Source: DASSUW01 sp963844205 (lineage in GTDB: Bacteria > Actinomycetota > Thermoleophilia > Solirubrobacterales > Solirubrobacteraceae). From it: 64,000 bases of DNA. Position 1 is the first letter of the stretch. Every line of letters starts with the position of its first letter. A program made the position numbers and the translations under genes. A model generated the notes under the pieces. That model saw only the letters and a program-made list of their open reading frames with translations, did not search any database and was not told where the DNA came from. The DNA lies in assembly GCA_963844205.1 (NCBI GenBank), contig CAWJNK010000012.1, positions 496,001 to 560,000 on the forward strand. The letters run 5' to 3'. Shown here one piece after another: positions 1 to 9,951 of this stretch.

Positions 1-1380
1 GGCCACCTGCACGGCATGCGCGAGGGCTACAACTGCTGGACCCAGCAGGTGCGGCTCGACCTCGTCACCAAGCGCGCAGACGCCTTTGCGATGTACACCG
101 CCAAGGCGGACGAGCTCGCCGACGGCAAATGGATCTGGACCAACGCGGGCGGCTGGCACATCGGCCAGCTCGACGATCAGACGCCGTTCACGTTCGCCGA
201 GCTCACCGCGGTGGCGCCGAAGAACCCCTTGTGGGTCCAGGGCGCCGCACCCGGAGGCGGCGCGGGCTTCACCGGGCCGCGCGTCAACCAGGCCGCGCTC
301 GACGCGCTCGGCCTCACGCCCGGCTCGCCGGGCGTGCAGCTCGGCCCCGACGGCAAGCCGACCGGCGTGATCAGCGGCGTGGCGAGCACGCTCGCCAACG
401 CCACGATCCGCGCGCAGAACGACACGCTGGGCATCGAGGGCGAGGCGGACTGCCTGGAGGACTTCGTCGCGGAGGCCAACAGCCGCGGCATGACGGGCTG
501 GAAGGACGCCGGCGGCAACAGCGCGCCGTTCGGCACGACCGGCGCGATCACCGACGGCAACCACGTCGAAGAGGGCACGATGCACCTCTACCGCAGCAAG
601 GGCCTGAACGCCCGCATCGCCTACAACGCGATGAGCGGCTACGCCGGGTTCCAGCGCGAGCTCGAGGACACCCGGAACGCCGTCGGCTTCCTCGGCGACG
701 ACATGTTCCGCTACCTGGGGCCGGGCGAGGACATGATGCCCGACGACCCCGACTACAACGACTTCACGCGCCATTCGGCCGCCAAGCGGCTGAGCGTGGA
801 GACGCACATCGGCGCCCTCAACCCGTTGCTCGACGGGTTCGAGGCGGCGAACGAGGTCTATCCCATCGGCAAGCTCAAGTGGAAGATCGCGCACCCGAAC
901 GCGGGCGAGCCGACCGATGAGCAGATCGCCCGCGCGGACGCGCTGAACGTCGGCTGGTCGCTGACCACGCTGCCGGTCCGCAACGGCGGCCCCGGGCCGC
1001 GCTACCGCTCCGTGGCGGAGAAGGCCGACCACATGTGCCTGGGGTCGGACGCCATGAACGGCTCGCCGTGGGCTCCGTTCCAGCGCATGTGGTACATCAT
1101 CTCGGGGAACACGATGCGGCCCGGCGTGGCGGGTGTGCCGCCGGAGCAGCGCCTGAGCCGCACCGAGATGCTGCGCCACGAGACGGTTGAGTGCGGCTGG
1201 TTCATGGATCAGGACGGGCGCCTCGGCTCGCTCCAGCCGGGCTGGCACGCCGACCTGATCGTCCTCGACAAGGACTACTTCACGGTCCCCGTCGACCAGA
1301 TCAAGGACCTCCGCTCCAACCTCACGATCGTGGACGGCCGTATCGTCCACGCGGACGGTGCGTTCAAGCATCTGGACTAG
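1..1380 (+). CDS. YtcJ-type amidohydrolase, 5' end outside window
   Basis: C-terminal part of an Amidohydrolase_3 (YtcJ-like) metal-dependent hydrolase. The frame is open to base 1, and the first residues (GHLHGM) contain the HxH metal motif that normally lies about 60-80 residues in, so the true start is upstream of the window. Further metal ligands are visible: a histidine in VETHIG, a histidine in KIAHPNAG and the catalytic aspartate in CLGSDAMNGSPW. The C-terminus (ADLIVLDKDYF, then IVDGRIVHADG) is the usual beta-sandwich closing segment. It overlaps the next gene by 23 bp in another frame. It is paralogous to the genes at 1358 and 19122. The substrate cannot be told; family members act on amides, cyclic amides or N-acyl compounds. 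Confidence 0.9.
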   Translation, partial: GHLHGMREGYNCWTQQVRLDLVTKRADAFAMYTAKADELADGKWIWTNAGGWHIGQLDDQTPFTFAELTAVAPKNPLWVQGAAPGGGAGFTGPRVNQAALDALGLTPGSPGVQLGPDGKPTGVISGVASTLANATIRAQNDTLGIEGEADCLEDFVAEANSRGMTGWKDAGGNSAPFGTTGAITDGNHVEEGTMHLYRSKGLNARIAYNAMSGYAGFQRELEDTRNAVGFLGDDMFRYLGPGEDMMPDDPDYNDFTRHSAAKRLSVETHIGALNPLLDGFEAANEVYPIGKLKWKIAHPNAGEPTDEQIARADALNVGWSLTTLPVRNGGPGPRYRSVAEKADHMCLGSDAMNGSPWAPFQRMWYIISGNTMRPGVAGVPPEQRLSRTEMLRHETVECGWFMDQDGRLGSLQPGWHADLIVLDKDYFTVPVDQIKDLRSNLTIVDGRIVHADGAFKHLD

Positions 1381-3022
1381 GAGATGGCTGGTCGCCGCCG
1401 CGTGCGTGTTCATCGCCGCGGCGGCGGCCGGTGTCGCCGTCGGGACCGGCGGACCGGAGGCCGAGCGGGCCTCCGACGTGCCGGACATGATCGTCTACAA
1501 CGGCCGCGTCACGACGCTCGACGAGCGCCGGTCGACCGTCCAGGCGCTGGCGATCCGCGACGGCGAGATCGTCGCGTCGGGGACCGACGAGGCGGTCCGC
1601 GATCTCGCCGGCGACGGCACGCGCGCGATCGACCTCGGCGGCCGCCGGGTGATCCCGGGGCTGATCGACGCCAGCCTGCAGGGCGTCTCGAGCCGCTGCT
1701 TCTCGCGCTCGCCGCGGTTCGACGCGATCTTCAAGCGCACGGACGCGCTGAAGGAGATCGCCGACCGCGCCCAGCGGACGCCGGCCGGCCGGTGGCTGTT
1801 CCAGCTCGCGACCGGCTGGCACGTCGAGCAGCTGGACGCGCCCGGGATGCTGTCGCGGCAGGAGCTGGACTCGCTGGCGCCCAGCCATCCGGTGTACCTC
1901 CAGGCCGCCGGCTTCGAGGGCGCGCAGCTCAACAGCCGCGGCCTGCGCATGCTGCGGTTGAAGGCCGGCGATCCCGGCGTGGTGCTCGGGCCGGATCGGC
2001 GCCCGACCGGCCAGGTCACCGGCGCGGCGGACGCCCGGGCGCGCGCAGAGGTCGAGGCGCAGGTCGCCGGCCTGTCGCTCGACGAGCGCGAGGCCTGCAC
2101 GCGAGACCTCATCCGCGAGCTCAATCGCCGCGGGCTGACCGGCTGGGACGACGCGGGCGGCGGCGACTACGAGGCGATCAACCGCCTGCACCGCGCCGGC
2201 GAGCTGAACGCCCGCATCCGGCTGAACCTCGCCTGCCCGGACGTGGCGTGCATCAGGCGCGTCACGGGCCGGCAGATCGGCGAGGTCGGCGGCGATGACC
2301 TGCGGATCGGCGGCCTCGGCGGGGAGGTCCTGCGGCCCCTGCCGAACGGCGTCTACCCGCCGCGGCGCTACGGCCGCATCCTGGAGGAGCTGGCGGTGGG
2401 CGGATGGTCGTTCCAGCACGGAGCGACCGGCGCGACCACGCAGCACGGCATGATCGACCAGTGGGAGCAGGTCAACGCCCGTCAGCCGATCACCGACCTG
2501 CGCTGGCGCTGGCTGCACCCCGGCGCGGGTCCGAGCGAGCCGAACCCCGACGCGCTGGCCCGGCTGCGCGACCTCAACGCCGGCGTCGTGCCGGCTGACA
2601 CCGGCGTGCTGGGCGGCAACGAGCACCCGCCGTACAAGCGCATCTACGGCAGCGGCACGCGCGCGTGCCTCGGCAGCGGCGCGCTGCTCGCGCCGTTCGC
2701 CGGTCTCTGGTACGCGGTGAGCGGCAAGACGTTCGATCCGAAGCAGGGCGGCGTGGCGGAGGCCGAGCGGCTGGACCGGATGCAGGCGCTCGAGCTCGCC
2801 ACCCGCCGCTGCGACTGGTTCATGAGCCTCGACGGGCGGGTCGGCTCGCTCGAGATCGGCAGGCTCGCCGACCTCGTCGTGCTGCGCGACGACTACTTCC
2901 GCGTGCCGGTCGACGAGATCCGCACCCTCACGTCGGTGCTGACCATGGTCGGCGGCCGCGTGGTCTACGGCGACGGTCGCTTCGCCGACCTGGAGAGCAC
3001 CGCCTCGACGATCGGGCGGTAG
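1358..3022 (+). CDS. Degenerate YtcJ-type amidohydrolase paralogue with signal peptide
   Basis: A 554-residue Amidohydrolase_3 homologue. Residues 1-30 form an export signal or anchor (MRSSIWTRRW, then an alanine/valine-rich segment). The fold signatures are present: DMIVYNGRVTTLDE at the N-terminal beta-sandwich and ADLVVLRDDYFRVP near the end. The key metal-site positions are not. The HxH after 'VIPGLID' reads ASLQG, and the aspartate of the LGSD motif is glycine (CLGSGALLAPF). Two other histidines (SFQHGAT, RWLHPGAG) remain. This argues for a non-catalytic or altered function, although the reading frame is intact. The start was chosen as the first ATG, overlapping the upstream gene by 23 bp; no other good start is seen. 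Its 3' end overlaps the convergent iron-sulfur subunit gene by 58 bp. Confidence 0.85.
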   Translation: MRSSIWTRRWLVAAACVFIAAAAAGVAVGTGGPEAERASDVPDMIVYNGRVTTLDERRSTVQALAIRDGEIVASGTDEAVRDLAGDGTRAIDLGGRRVIPGLIDASLQGVSSRCFSRSPRFDAIFKRTDALKEIADRAQRTPAGRWLFQLATGWHVEQLDAPGMLSRQELDSLAPSHPVYLQAAGFEGAQLNSRGLRMLRLKAGDPGVVLGPDRRPTGQVTGAADARARAEVEAQVAGLSLDEREACTRDLIRELNRRGLTGWDDAGGGDYEAINRLHRAGELNARIRLNLACPDVACIRRVTGRQIGEVGGDDLRIGGLGGEVLRPLPNGVYPPRRYGRILEELAVGGWSFQHGATGATTQHGMIDQWEQVNARQPITDLRWRWLHPGAGPSEPNPDALARLRDLNAGVVPADTGVLGGNEHPPYKRIYGSGTRACLGSGALLAPFAGLWYAVSGKTFDPKQGGVAEAERLDRMQALELATRRCDWFMSLDGRVGSLEIGRLADLVVLRDDYFRVPVDEIRTLTSVLTMVGGRVVYGDGRFADLESTASTIGR

Positions 3023-3429
3023 CCCGTACAGCGGCACAGGTTGCCGGCCAGCGCCTCGCGCACCTCGGCCTCGCCCGGGTCCGCGTGGTCGCGCAGGAAC
3101 GCCTCCATCGACATCAGGATCCCGGCCGTGCAAAACCCGCACTGGAGCGCGTGCGCCTCGTGGAAGGCCTGCTGGAGCGGGTGCAGCTCGTCGCCGGCCA
3201 GCGCCTCGACGGTGCGCACCCGGCGGCCGCGCGCCTGCACCGCGAGCATGAGGCAGGAGCGGACCGGCTCGCCGTCGACCTGCACCGTGCACGCGCCGCA
3301 GACGCCGTGCTCGCAGCCGACCTTGGTACCCGTGAGCCCGAGCCCGTGCCGCAGCAGATCCGACAGCAGGGTCCGCGGCTCGACGTCGACCTCGTGCGCG
3401 CGGCCGTTGACCTCCAACGAGATCCTCAC
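2965..3429 (-). CDS. Molybdenum hydroxylase, 2Fe-2S small subunit
   Basis: A 154-residue iron-sulfur subunit of the xanthine dehydrogenase/CoxS family. The plant-type 2Fe-2S cluster ligands are at residues 40-60 (CEHGVCGACTVQ, then RSCLML), and the second, alpha-helical cluster motif is at about 95-135 (CGFCTAGIL, then NLCRCTGY). Such subunits pass electrons from the molybdopterin site to FAD. It is the last gene of the overlapping minus-strand run; its start overlaps the stop of the FAD subunit by four bases (ATGA). Length is normal for the family. With the two genes upstream it would form a cytoplasmic L-M-S hydroxylase that inserts water-derived oxygen into a heteroaromatic ring or an aldehyde. 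Confidence 0.93.
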   Translation of the reverse strand: MRISLEVNGRAHEVDVEPRTLLSDLLRHGLGLTGTKVGCEHGVCGACTVQVDGEPVRSCLMLAVQARGRRVRTVEALAGDELHPLQQAFHEAHALQCGFCTAGILMSMEAFLRDHADPGEAEVREALAGNLCRCTGYRPIVEAVLSRSAKRPSP

Positions 3430-4280
3430 CGATCCGCTCCGTCGGCTCGGTCGCCCGGCGGTGCGGCCGCTTCGATGCCGTCGCCGGGCGGCGCAGCCGC
3501 CTCGATCGCGCGGTGGACGAGCGCCGTGATCAAGGCGCGCCGGTAGCGGTCTTCGACGCCCGCCGCCGCGCGCTCGGCCGCCTCGCCGGGCGCCGCCCCG
3601 CCGGCGAGGGCGGCCTCGGCGTCGGTCGCCCGCACCGGCACCGTCTCGGCGCCGAGCAGCGCGATCGCCGCGTGCCCGGGCGCGCGCACGACCGCCGCGC
3701 CGGCCACCGCGAAGTCGCCGTGCGTGCGCGCGTGCTCGACGAACGCGGTGCGCGACCCCGGCGGCGCCGCCGGGACCTCGATCTCGAGCAGCAGCTCGTC
3801 GGGCTCGAGCGCGGTCATCAGCGGGCCGCGGAACAGCTCGGCGGCGGCCAGCGTTCGCGCGCCGGTGGTGGACCGCACGTGGAAGCGGGCGTCGAGCGCG
3901 GTCAGTGCCACCGGCAGCTCGGCTTTGGGGTCGGCGTGCGCCACCGAGCCGCCGACCGTCCCGCGCGCGCGGATCTGCGGGTGCCCGACGAGCCGCAGCG
4001 CCTGCCGCAGCAGCGGCCAGCGTTCCGCGACGAGCGGCGAGCGCTCGACCGCCGCCTGGCGCGCCATCGCCCCGATGCGCAGGACCTCGCCGTCCACCGC
4101 CAGGCGGTCGAGGCCGGCCGTCCGCTCGAGGTCGACCAGCCGCGCCGGCCGCGCGAGGCGGAAGTTCAGCATCGGCACCAGGCTCTGCCCGCCGGCCAGC
4201 GGCCGCGAGTCCTCGTCGAGCAGCGCCAGCGCCTCGGAGACCGTGCCCGGGGCCGCGTACTCGAACGGGGCGGGCTTCAT
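3426..4280 (-). CDS. Molybdenum hydroxylase, FAD-binding medium subunit
   Basis: About 284 residues, CoxM family. The FAD-binding motifs are present: PLAGGQSLVPMLNFR near residue 30 and ARGTVGGSVAHADPKAELP near residue 105. The C-terminal CO_deh_flav_C domain follows and ends in a low-complexity tail rich in EAAAPPGD. The start codon is the ATG at 4280, which overlaps the stop of the large subunit (ATGA). The same frame happens to stay open upstream because the large subunit is frame-shifted, which makes a spuriously long open frame; the internal start is clear from family alignment. It carries electrons from the iron-sulfur subunit to the terminal acceptor. Confidence 0.92.
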   Translation of the reverse strand: MKPAPFEYAAPGTVSEALALLDEDSRPLAGGQSLVPMLNFRLARPARLVDLERTAGLDRLAVDGEVLRIGAMARQAAVERSPLVAERWPLLRQALRLVGHPQIRARGTVGGSVAHADPKAELPVALTALDARFHVRSTTGARTLAAAELFRGPLMTALEPDELLLEIEVPAAPPGSRTAFVEHARTHGDFAVAGAAVVRAPGHAAIALLGAETVPVRATDAEAALAGGAAPGEAAERAAAGVEDRYRRALITALVHRAIEAAAPPGDGIEAAAPPGDRADGADR

Positions 4281-6348
4281 CGCAGCGCGCCCCACAGCTT
4301 CTCGGGCGTGTACGGGGGATCGACGTGCCGGCCTCCGAGCGCGGCTGCCACCGCGTTCCCGATCGCGGCCGGAGCGCCGATCGCGCCGCCCTCCCCGATG
4401 CCCTTGGCCCCGAGGGGGTTGCGCGGCGTCGGCGTCCGCACGAACGCGGTGCGGATCTCCGGCACCTCGGCCGCCGTCATCAGCGAGTAGTCGAGGAACG
4501 AGGCCGTGGTCGGCTGTCCCGCCTCGTCGTGGACCATCTCCTCGGTCAGGCTCGCGCCGAGCCCGTGCACCGTGCCGCCGACGACCTGGCCCTCGGCGAG
4601 CAGCGGGTTGACGATCGTGCCCGCGTCGTCGACCGCGGCGATCCGGCGGACGCGCAGCACGCCGGTCGCACGCTCGATCTCGACGGTCGCCGCGTAGGCG
4701 CCCGAGCCGAACACGAGATCCGAGCTGAAGCGCGCGTGCTCCTCGATCCGCCCGGCCGGGCGCCACGAGGGCGCGTCGGGGTCGGCGCCGCCGGCCCTCG
4801 CGGCGTCGAGCCGCTCGCGCAGCCGCCGTGCGGCGAGCAGCAGCGCCGAGCCCGCCATCGCCGTCGAGCGGCTGGCGAACGTCCCGATGCCGTCGGGCGT
4901 CTCGGCCGAGTCGCCGAGCCGCACGGTGACCGCCTCGAGCTCGACGCCGAGCGCGTCGGCGACGATCTGCGCGAACGTCGTCGCGTGGCCCTGGCCGTGC
5001 GGCCCCGCGCCGGCGATCGCGGTCACGCGCCCGTCCGGCTCGATCGCCACTCGCGCCTCCTCGAACTGGCCGCCCGCCCGCTCGACGTACAGCGCCACGC
5101 CGGTGCCGACCACCACGTCCGAGCCGCCGCCCGCCGGCGCCGGCCACGAGGTCCGCCGCAGTGTCCATGCAGCGCTCGTAGTCGCCCGAGTCGTACGTCC
5201 ACCCCAGCGGCGTCTCGTGCGGGAACTCGCGCACGAGGTTGCGCCGCCGGAGCTCGAGCGGGTCGAGCGCCAGCTCGCGCGCGGCCTGGTCGACCGTGAG
5301 CTCGAGGAAGGCGGCCGCCTCCGGCCGCCCGGCGCCGCGGCACGGGCCGGTCGGCACCTTGTCCGTTCGTGCGCCGACCACGCTGACGGCGGCGGCCGGG
5401 ATCGCGTAGCAGCCGCACATCAGCATTGCGGTCGTGTGCGGCGGCGCGGCGGTGTTCGCGTACAGGTACGCCCCGAGGTCGGCGACGATCCGCGCGCGCA
5501 CGGCCAGCATCCGGCCGTCGGCGTCCAGCGCCAGCTCGACCTCGCCCTCCATGCCGCGCCCCTGGTACGCCGCGAGGAAGTTCTCGAACCGGTCCTCGGC
5601 CCACTTGACGGGACGACCCAGCCGCAGTGCGGCCGCAGCGGCGGCCGCGACCTCGGGCGCGGGCGTGCCCTTGGACCCGAACGCGCCGCCGACCTCCGGC
5701 AGGATCACCCGGATCGCCGCGGCGTCGAGCCCGAGCGCGTGGACGAGGCCGCTCCGCGTGCGGTGCACGTCCTGCGCCGACACCCACGCGAGCAGCCCGT
5801 CGCCGTCCGGCTCGGCGACGACTCCGCGCGGCTCCATCGGCGCCGCCGCCACGCGCGGGATGGCGTGCCGCGCGCGCACTACGTGCGCCGCCGCCGCGAA
5901 CGCGCCGTCGACGTCGCCGCTCGCGCGCTCGAACCGCACGAGCGCCTCGGGCGCCGAGCGCGGATCGACCACCGGGTCCAGCGGCTCGAACTCGACCTCG
6001 ACGAGCTCGGCGGCGTCCTCCGCGAGCGCTCGCGAGGCGGCCAGCACGAGCGCGACCGGCTGGCCCACGTACCGCGTCTCGTCCACCGCGAGCAGCGGAT
6101 GGGGCGCCTCGGCGATCTCGACGCCGGGCGGCGACTGGACCGGCAGCGTGCCCGTGCAGGTCATCTCCCGTCAGCACCGTCACGCCCGCGGGCGCCGAGA
6201 TCCCCGCGATCCGCGCCCGCGCGAACGGACTGCGCACGAAGGCGGCGTGCAGCATCCCCGGCCGCTCGAGGTCGTCGACGTAGCGGCTCTCCCCGCGCAG
6301 GATCCGCTCGTCCTCGCGCCGCAGGACCGCCCGGCCGATCCAGGTCAT
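4277..6348 (-). CDS. Molybdenum hydroxylase large (Mo-cofactor) subunit, frame broken twice
   Basis: CoxL/XdhB-family subunit that binds molybdopterin. The start is ATG at 6348 (MTWIGRAVLRRED), overlapping the upstream Gfo/Idh stop. The first break is at the GGG run 6151-6153: dropping one base gives the expected GDDLHGTLPVQSPPGVEIAEAPH. The second break is around 5117-5150, before DVVVGTGVALYVE. At about 690 residues after correction it is shorter than usual, so some residues may be missing there. Mo-cofactor motifs are present (GGAFGSKG, CRGAGRPEA), as is the catalytic glutamate segment KGIGEGGAIGAP. The CO-dehydrogenase loop AYRCSFR is absent, so it is a xanthine/nicotine-dehydrogenase-like hydroxylase rather than form I CO dehydrogenase. 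The breaks are probably sequence errors. Confidence 0.85.
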
Positions 6349-7340
6349 GGAGCAACTCCCCCGCGATGTTCGCGAAGCGAACTCGCAATGGAATCGGCGC
6401 CAGCCGACTCCACGATCACGCGCAGCGCCGCGATGCCCTCGGCCGCGCCGGTCTCGACCACCGCGTCGCCGCGCGCCGCTGACACGAACTCGCGCAGCTC
6501 CTCGGCGAGCATGTCGCGCGGCTCGAACGCCACCTCCTCGCCGTCCACGAGCACCGTCGAGACCTCGTCGACGCGCTCGGCGTCCGGCCAGACGGCGCCG
6601 AGGTCGGCGCGATAGTCGAGCACGCCCTCTGTGCCCTGCAGCCGCACGGCGAACGTGTGCGGGGAGACGTAGGAGCCGGTGAGCACCCCGAGCGCGCCGG
6701 ACGCGAACTGCAGCGTGGCGACGCCGACGTCGTCGATGTCGGCGTCGGTGTGCACGTGCGCCATCACGCCGGTGGTGCGGCGCACCGGCCCGAGCCACCC
6801 CATCATCGTGTCGACGTGGTGGATGCCGAGCTGCATCAGCGGCCCGCCCGGGTTGCGCGAGCGGTGCGCGCGCCACGCCTGCGGGCCGAGCTTGCCGGGC
6901 AGCGAGAACGTCGCCTCGGCCAGCACCACCTTCCCGACCCGGCCCTCGGCCACGAGCTCACCCACCCGGCGCGCGGCGCCGAGCCGCCGGAAGCCGTGAC
7001 CGACCATCAGCACCACGCCGGTGCGCGCGCACGCGTCGCGGATCCGCGCGGCGGCCTCGAGCGTGTCGGCGATCGGCTTCTCGACGAACACATGCCGCCC
7101 TCGCTCGGCGCACGCGAGTGCCTGCTCGGCGTGGACATCGTTGGGCGTGGCCAGGATCACGCCCTCCACGCGAGGGTCCTCGATCGCCGCCTCGAGGCTC
7201 GCAGCGACCGGCACGCCCAGCCGCGCCGCCTTGTCGCGGTCGCGCGAGAAGCAGGTCACCACGTCGAGCTCGGCGCGGCGTGCGGCGGCGACCAGTCGCG
7301 GAGCCCACATGCCGGCGCCGATCACCGCGACGCCGTTCAT
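6345..7340 (-). CDS. Gfo/Idh/MocA-family NAD(P)-dependent oxidoreductase
   Basis: About 331 residues. The N-terminal Rossmann fold starts at VAVIGAGMWAPRLV, and the family's catalytic-lysine motif EKP (VFVEKPIAD) is near residue 90. The C-terminal alpha/beta dimerisation domain carries LGIHHVDTMMGWLG, in which histidines are typical active-site residues. The start was placed at ATG 7340 because it overlaps the stop of the hydrolase upstream and begins exactly at the Rossmann strand; the open frame extends to 7403 without family similarity. Members oxidise or reduce sugars, inositols or related hydroxy compounds. Position between the hydrolase and the molybdenum hydroxylase suggests a dehydrogenation step of the same pathway, but the substrate is unknown. 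Confidence 0.9.
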   Translation of the reverse strand: MNGVAVIGAGMWAPRLVAAARRAELDVVTCFSRDRDKAARLGVPVAASLEAAIEDPRVEGVILATPNDVHAEQALACAERGRHVFVEKPIADTLEAAARIRDACARTGVVLMVGHGFRRLGAARRVGELVAEGRVGKVVLAEATFSLPGKLGPQAWRAHRSRNPGGPLMQLGIHHVDTMMGWLGPVRRTTGVMAHVHTDADIDDVGVATLQFASGALGVLTGSYVSPHTFAVRLQGTEGVLDYRADLGAVWPDAERVDEVSTVLVDGEEVAFEPRDMLAEELREFVSAARGDAVVETGAAEGIAALRVIVESAGADSIASSLREHRGGVAP

Positions 7341-8395
7341 CCGAGGTGCTCGCGCAGCCAGTCGGCCACCAGCGGCCGCGCACGGTACGGGACGTTCGCG
7401 CACACGTGGTTACCGTCCTCGAGCACGACCAGCGAGCCCTGCGGCGCGGCCTGCGCCTGCCGCTCGGTCGATTCCACCGGGATCAGCCGGTCGCGCCGAG
7501 CCGGTGACGAACAGGGCCGGGCGATCGAGCCGCTCCAGCACGCCGTCGAGGTCGAACGTCAGGGCGCGCTCGCGCGCCTCGTCCTCGCTCGAGGCGCCGG
7601 ACTTGTGGGTGAAGGTCTCGCGCGTCAGTTCCGGGAGCTGGTCCCACAGCGCGCCGAAGTTGAACGCCCCGCTGATGCCGGCGACGGCCTTGATCCGCGG
7701 CTCGAACGTCGCCGCACGCGGCGCGAAGTAGCCGCCAAGGCTGACGCCGAGCGCGCCGACCCGCTCGAGATCGAGGTCCTCCCGCCCGGCGACCATGTCG
7801 AGCGCGGCGGTCAGGGCGACCTCGTAGTCCGGCCGCATCGGGAGCTCGTAGCCGCACTCGCCCTGCCCGGGCCCGTCGATCGACAGCGTCGCCATCCCGC
7901 GCCGCAGGAAGACCTCCTCGAGCGTGAAGAACTCCTCCTTGGTGGAGTCGAGGCCGGGGACGATCAGGACCAGCGGCGGGCGCTCGACCTGGGCCGGCCG
8001 GCGCAGGTTGCCGACGACCTTCCCGCCGTCGAGCGGCGCCTCGATCCGCTCGGCCGTCGGGTCGAGCGTGCGGTGCGCCGCGTACAGCGCCTCGACGGCC
8101 AGGTCCGCCACCTCGCGGCTGCGGTCCGGCGTCGACGACCCAGACGAACTTGCCGAAGTGGTAGGAGACCGCGGCGCGCAGCCACGCGTCGCCCGCCGTC
8201 ACGCGCCGCGCTCGCCGTCTCGGCCTCGCGCGCGAGCTCGGCGTGCGAGTCGCCGAGCGCTCGCCACGCGTCGAGCCAGTCCTCCCAGCGCTCGATGCCG
8301 CCCACGGTGCGCTGGAAGTCGTTGAAGTCGACGCCGCCCTGGACGAACCGCGGCGCCCAGTGGTCAATCGCGGACTGCACCCGCGAGTCCGGCAC
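7337..8395 (-). CDS. Alpha/beta hydrolase similar to 2,6-dihydropseudooxynicotine hydrolase, frame broken three times
   Basis: The corrected protein is about 350 residues: a helical N-terminal cap (DHWAPRFVQGGVDFNDFQ) and an alpha/beta-hydrolase core with PGLDSTKEEF, IDGPGQGE, the nucleophile elbow GVSLGGY and a late LVVLEDGNHVCAN holding the catalytic histidine. This pattern resembles C-C bond hydrolases such as 2,6-dihydropseudooxynicotine hydrolase. Single-base breaks lie near 8205-8215, near 8130 (extra G) and near 7495 (missing base); the three frames join without loss. The start is a likely GTG at 8395, overlapping the preceding gene by 32 bp; the stop overlaps the Gfo/Idh start. It is probably an intact gene with sequence errors. 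Confidence 0.8.
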
Positions 8396-9951
8396 CGCGC
8401 ACCACCTCCTCGATGTCGAGCCCCAGGTCCGACAGCAGGACGATCGCGGCGTTGCGGCCCGGCGCGCCGGTGATCGAGCCTCCCGGATGGGTGGTGCCGC
8501 CGGTCTGGTAGAGGCCGGGGATCGGCATCCGGTGCGCCGCCCAGCCCGGCGCCGGGCGCAGCGCGCCACTCTGCGGGTAGGTCCGGTTGCCGCCGTGGAA
8601 GGTGCCGTGGATCATGTGCTCGTTGCCGGCCTCGATGTCCTCCGGCGCCTTGACGAGCCGCTCGAGGATCACGTCGCGCGTGAAGTTCGGCGCCACGCGC
8701 TGCACGCGCTCGAGCTGGCGGTCGGCCTGCCACGTCTTGCGCTCGGGGAAGCCGTAGGACTGCGCGGAGAGGAACTTGACCGTGTGGCGGCCCTCCGGCG
8801 CGCGGGAGGGGTCGACGAGCGTCGGCGTGGCGACCAGCAGCCACGCCGGATCCTCCACGTAGCGGCCGTCGCGCAGCGCGCGGCCGTACTCGAGCACCTC
8901 CTGCGGCCACGCCGCCAGCCCGGCGGAGACCGCGCTGCGCGGTCCGTCCGGCGTGTCGAACACCGGCGGCTCGGTCGTGCCCATGTAGACGGCCATCGCG
9001 GAGACGCCGATGTCGAAGGTCTCGATCCCGTAGCGGAAGTCGTCGGGCCACAGCTCGGCCGGCGCCATGTCGAGCAGGTGCTTGACGTGGATCGTCGACA
9101 CGACCGCCTCGCTCGCCGTGTAGCGGTCGCCGTCCTCGGTCTCGACCCCGATGCAGCGGCCCTCGTCGAGCAGCAGCCGGGTCACGCGCTTGTCGCAGAT
9201 CACGCTGCCGCCGTGGTCGGCGATGCAGGCGACGATCGCGTCGGTCAGCGAGCCGGAGCCGCCGCGCGGGATCGTCCACGAGCGGCGCTGGCGGCCGAAC
9301 ACGAGCGAGTAGGCGAGCTGCCCGGAGCCGTCGGACTCCACCGGCACGAGCGTCTGGTAGGCCTGCCAGAGCAGGAACGCCTGGATGTGCGGGTCCTCGA
9401 ACTCGTGACGGATGACATCCCAGGCGCTCATCGCCTCCGGCGCAGCCAGACGTTCCCGCGCGGGTGCTCGCTCAGCAGCTGCTCGACCGACGGTCCGAGG
9501 CCGGGCGGCGTGAACTGGCCGGCGGCGAAGATGTGCTTGACCTCGTCGTACTCGTCGAGCAGCCCGCAGCGTAGGCGGCGGCGTCGCGCGCGGAGAAGCG
9601 CGAGATCTCCTCGACCGTGCGCTCGCGGTCGAGCCAGGCCGTCAGGTGCGTGCCGTCGGGGAAGGCGACGTGGGCGAACGGGTCCGGGTGCAGGTACTCG
9701 AGCCCATAGCGGCCGAGCAGGCCGAGCTCGTCGTCGACCAGCAGCGGGTTCGTCTGGATCAGGGTGTGGCCGGTCGAGCAGGAGTCGATCGTGTAGCCCG
9801 GGCCGAGCAGCTCCTCGGAGGCGGCGCCGCCGCCCGGGATGTGCCGCGAGTCGAGGACCAGGACCTCGTAGCCGGCGACCGCGAGGTACGCGGCGGTGAT
9901 CAGGCTGTTGTGGCCCGCGCCGGCGACGACGATCTGCGCATGCGCACTCAT
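8364..9951 (-). CDS. Phytoene-dehydrogenase-like FAD oxidoreductase, frame broken twice
   Basis: The corrected protein is about 528 residues. Near its N-terminus is the FAD dinucleotide motif (VVAGAGHNSLITAAYLA, followed by VLVLDSRHIPGGGAA); near its C-terminus is the second FAD segment (IPGLYQTGGTTHPGGSITGAPGRNAA). This is the CrtI/NAD(P)-FAD amine-oxidase-like fold. Frame breaks lie near 9560 (between AAAYA and AGLLDEYDEV) and at about 9445-9475 (before RERLAAPEAMSAWD). The start is ATG 9951, overlapping the upstream stop. In carotenoid pathways such enzymes desaturate; here, in a catabolic operon with no carotenoid genes, oxidation of a ring or side chain is more likely. Substrate unknown. 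Confidence 0.82.

Noticed and set aside
129..920. Long arginine-rich open frames antisense or offset to real genes, here and throughout the window
   Set aside because: Such frames are expected in DNA of this GC content; they lack family motifs, start signals and third-position bias.
4277..6348. Aerobic carbon-monoxide dehydrogenase large subunit
   Set aside because: The diagnostic AYRCSFR loop is absent; the site reads CRGAGRPEA as in xanthine/nicotine-type hydroxylases.
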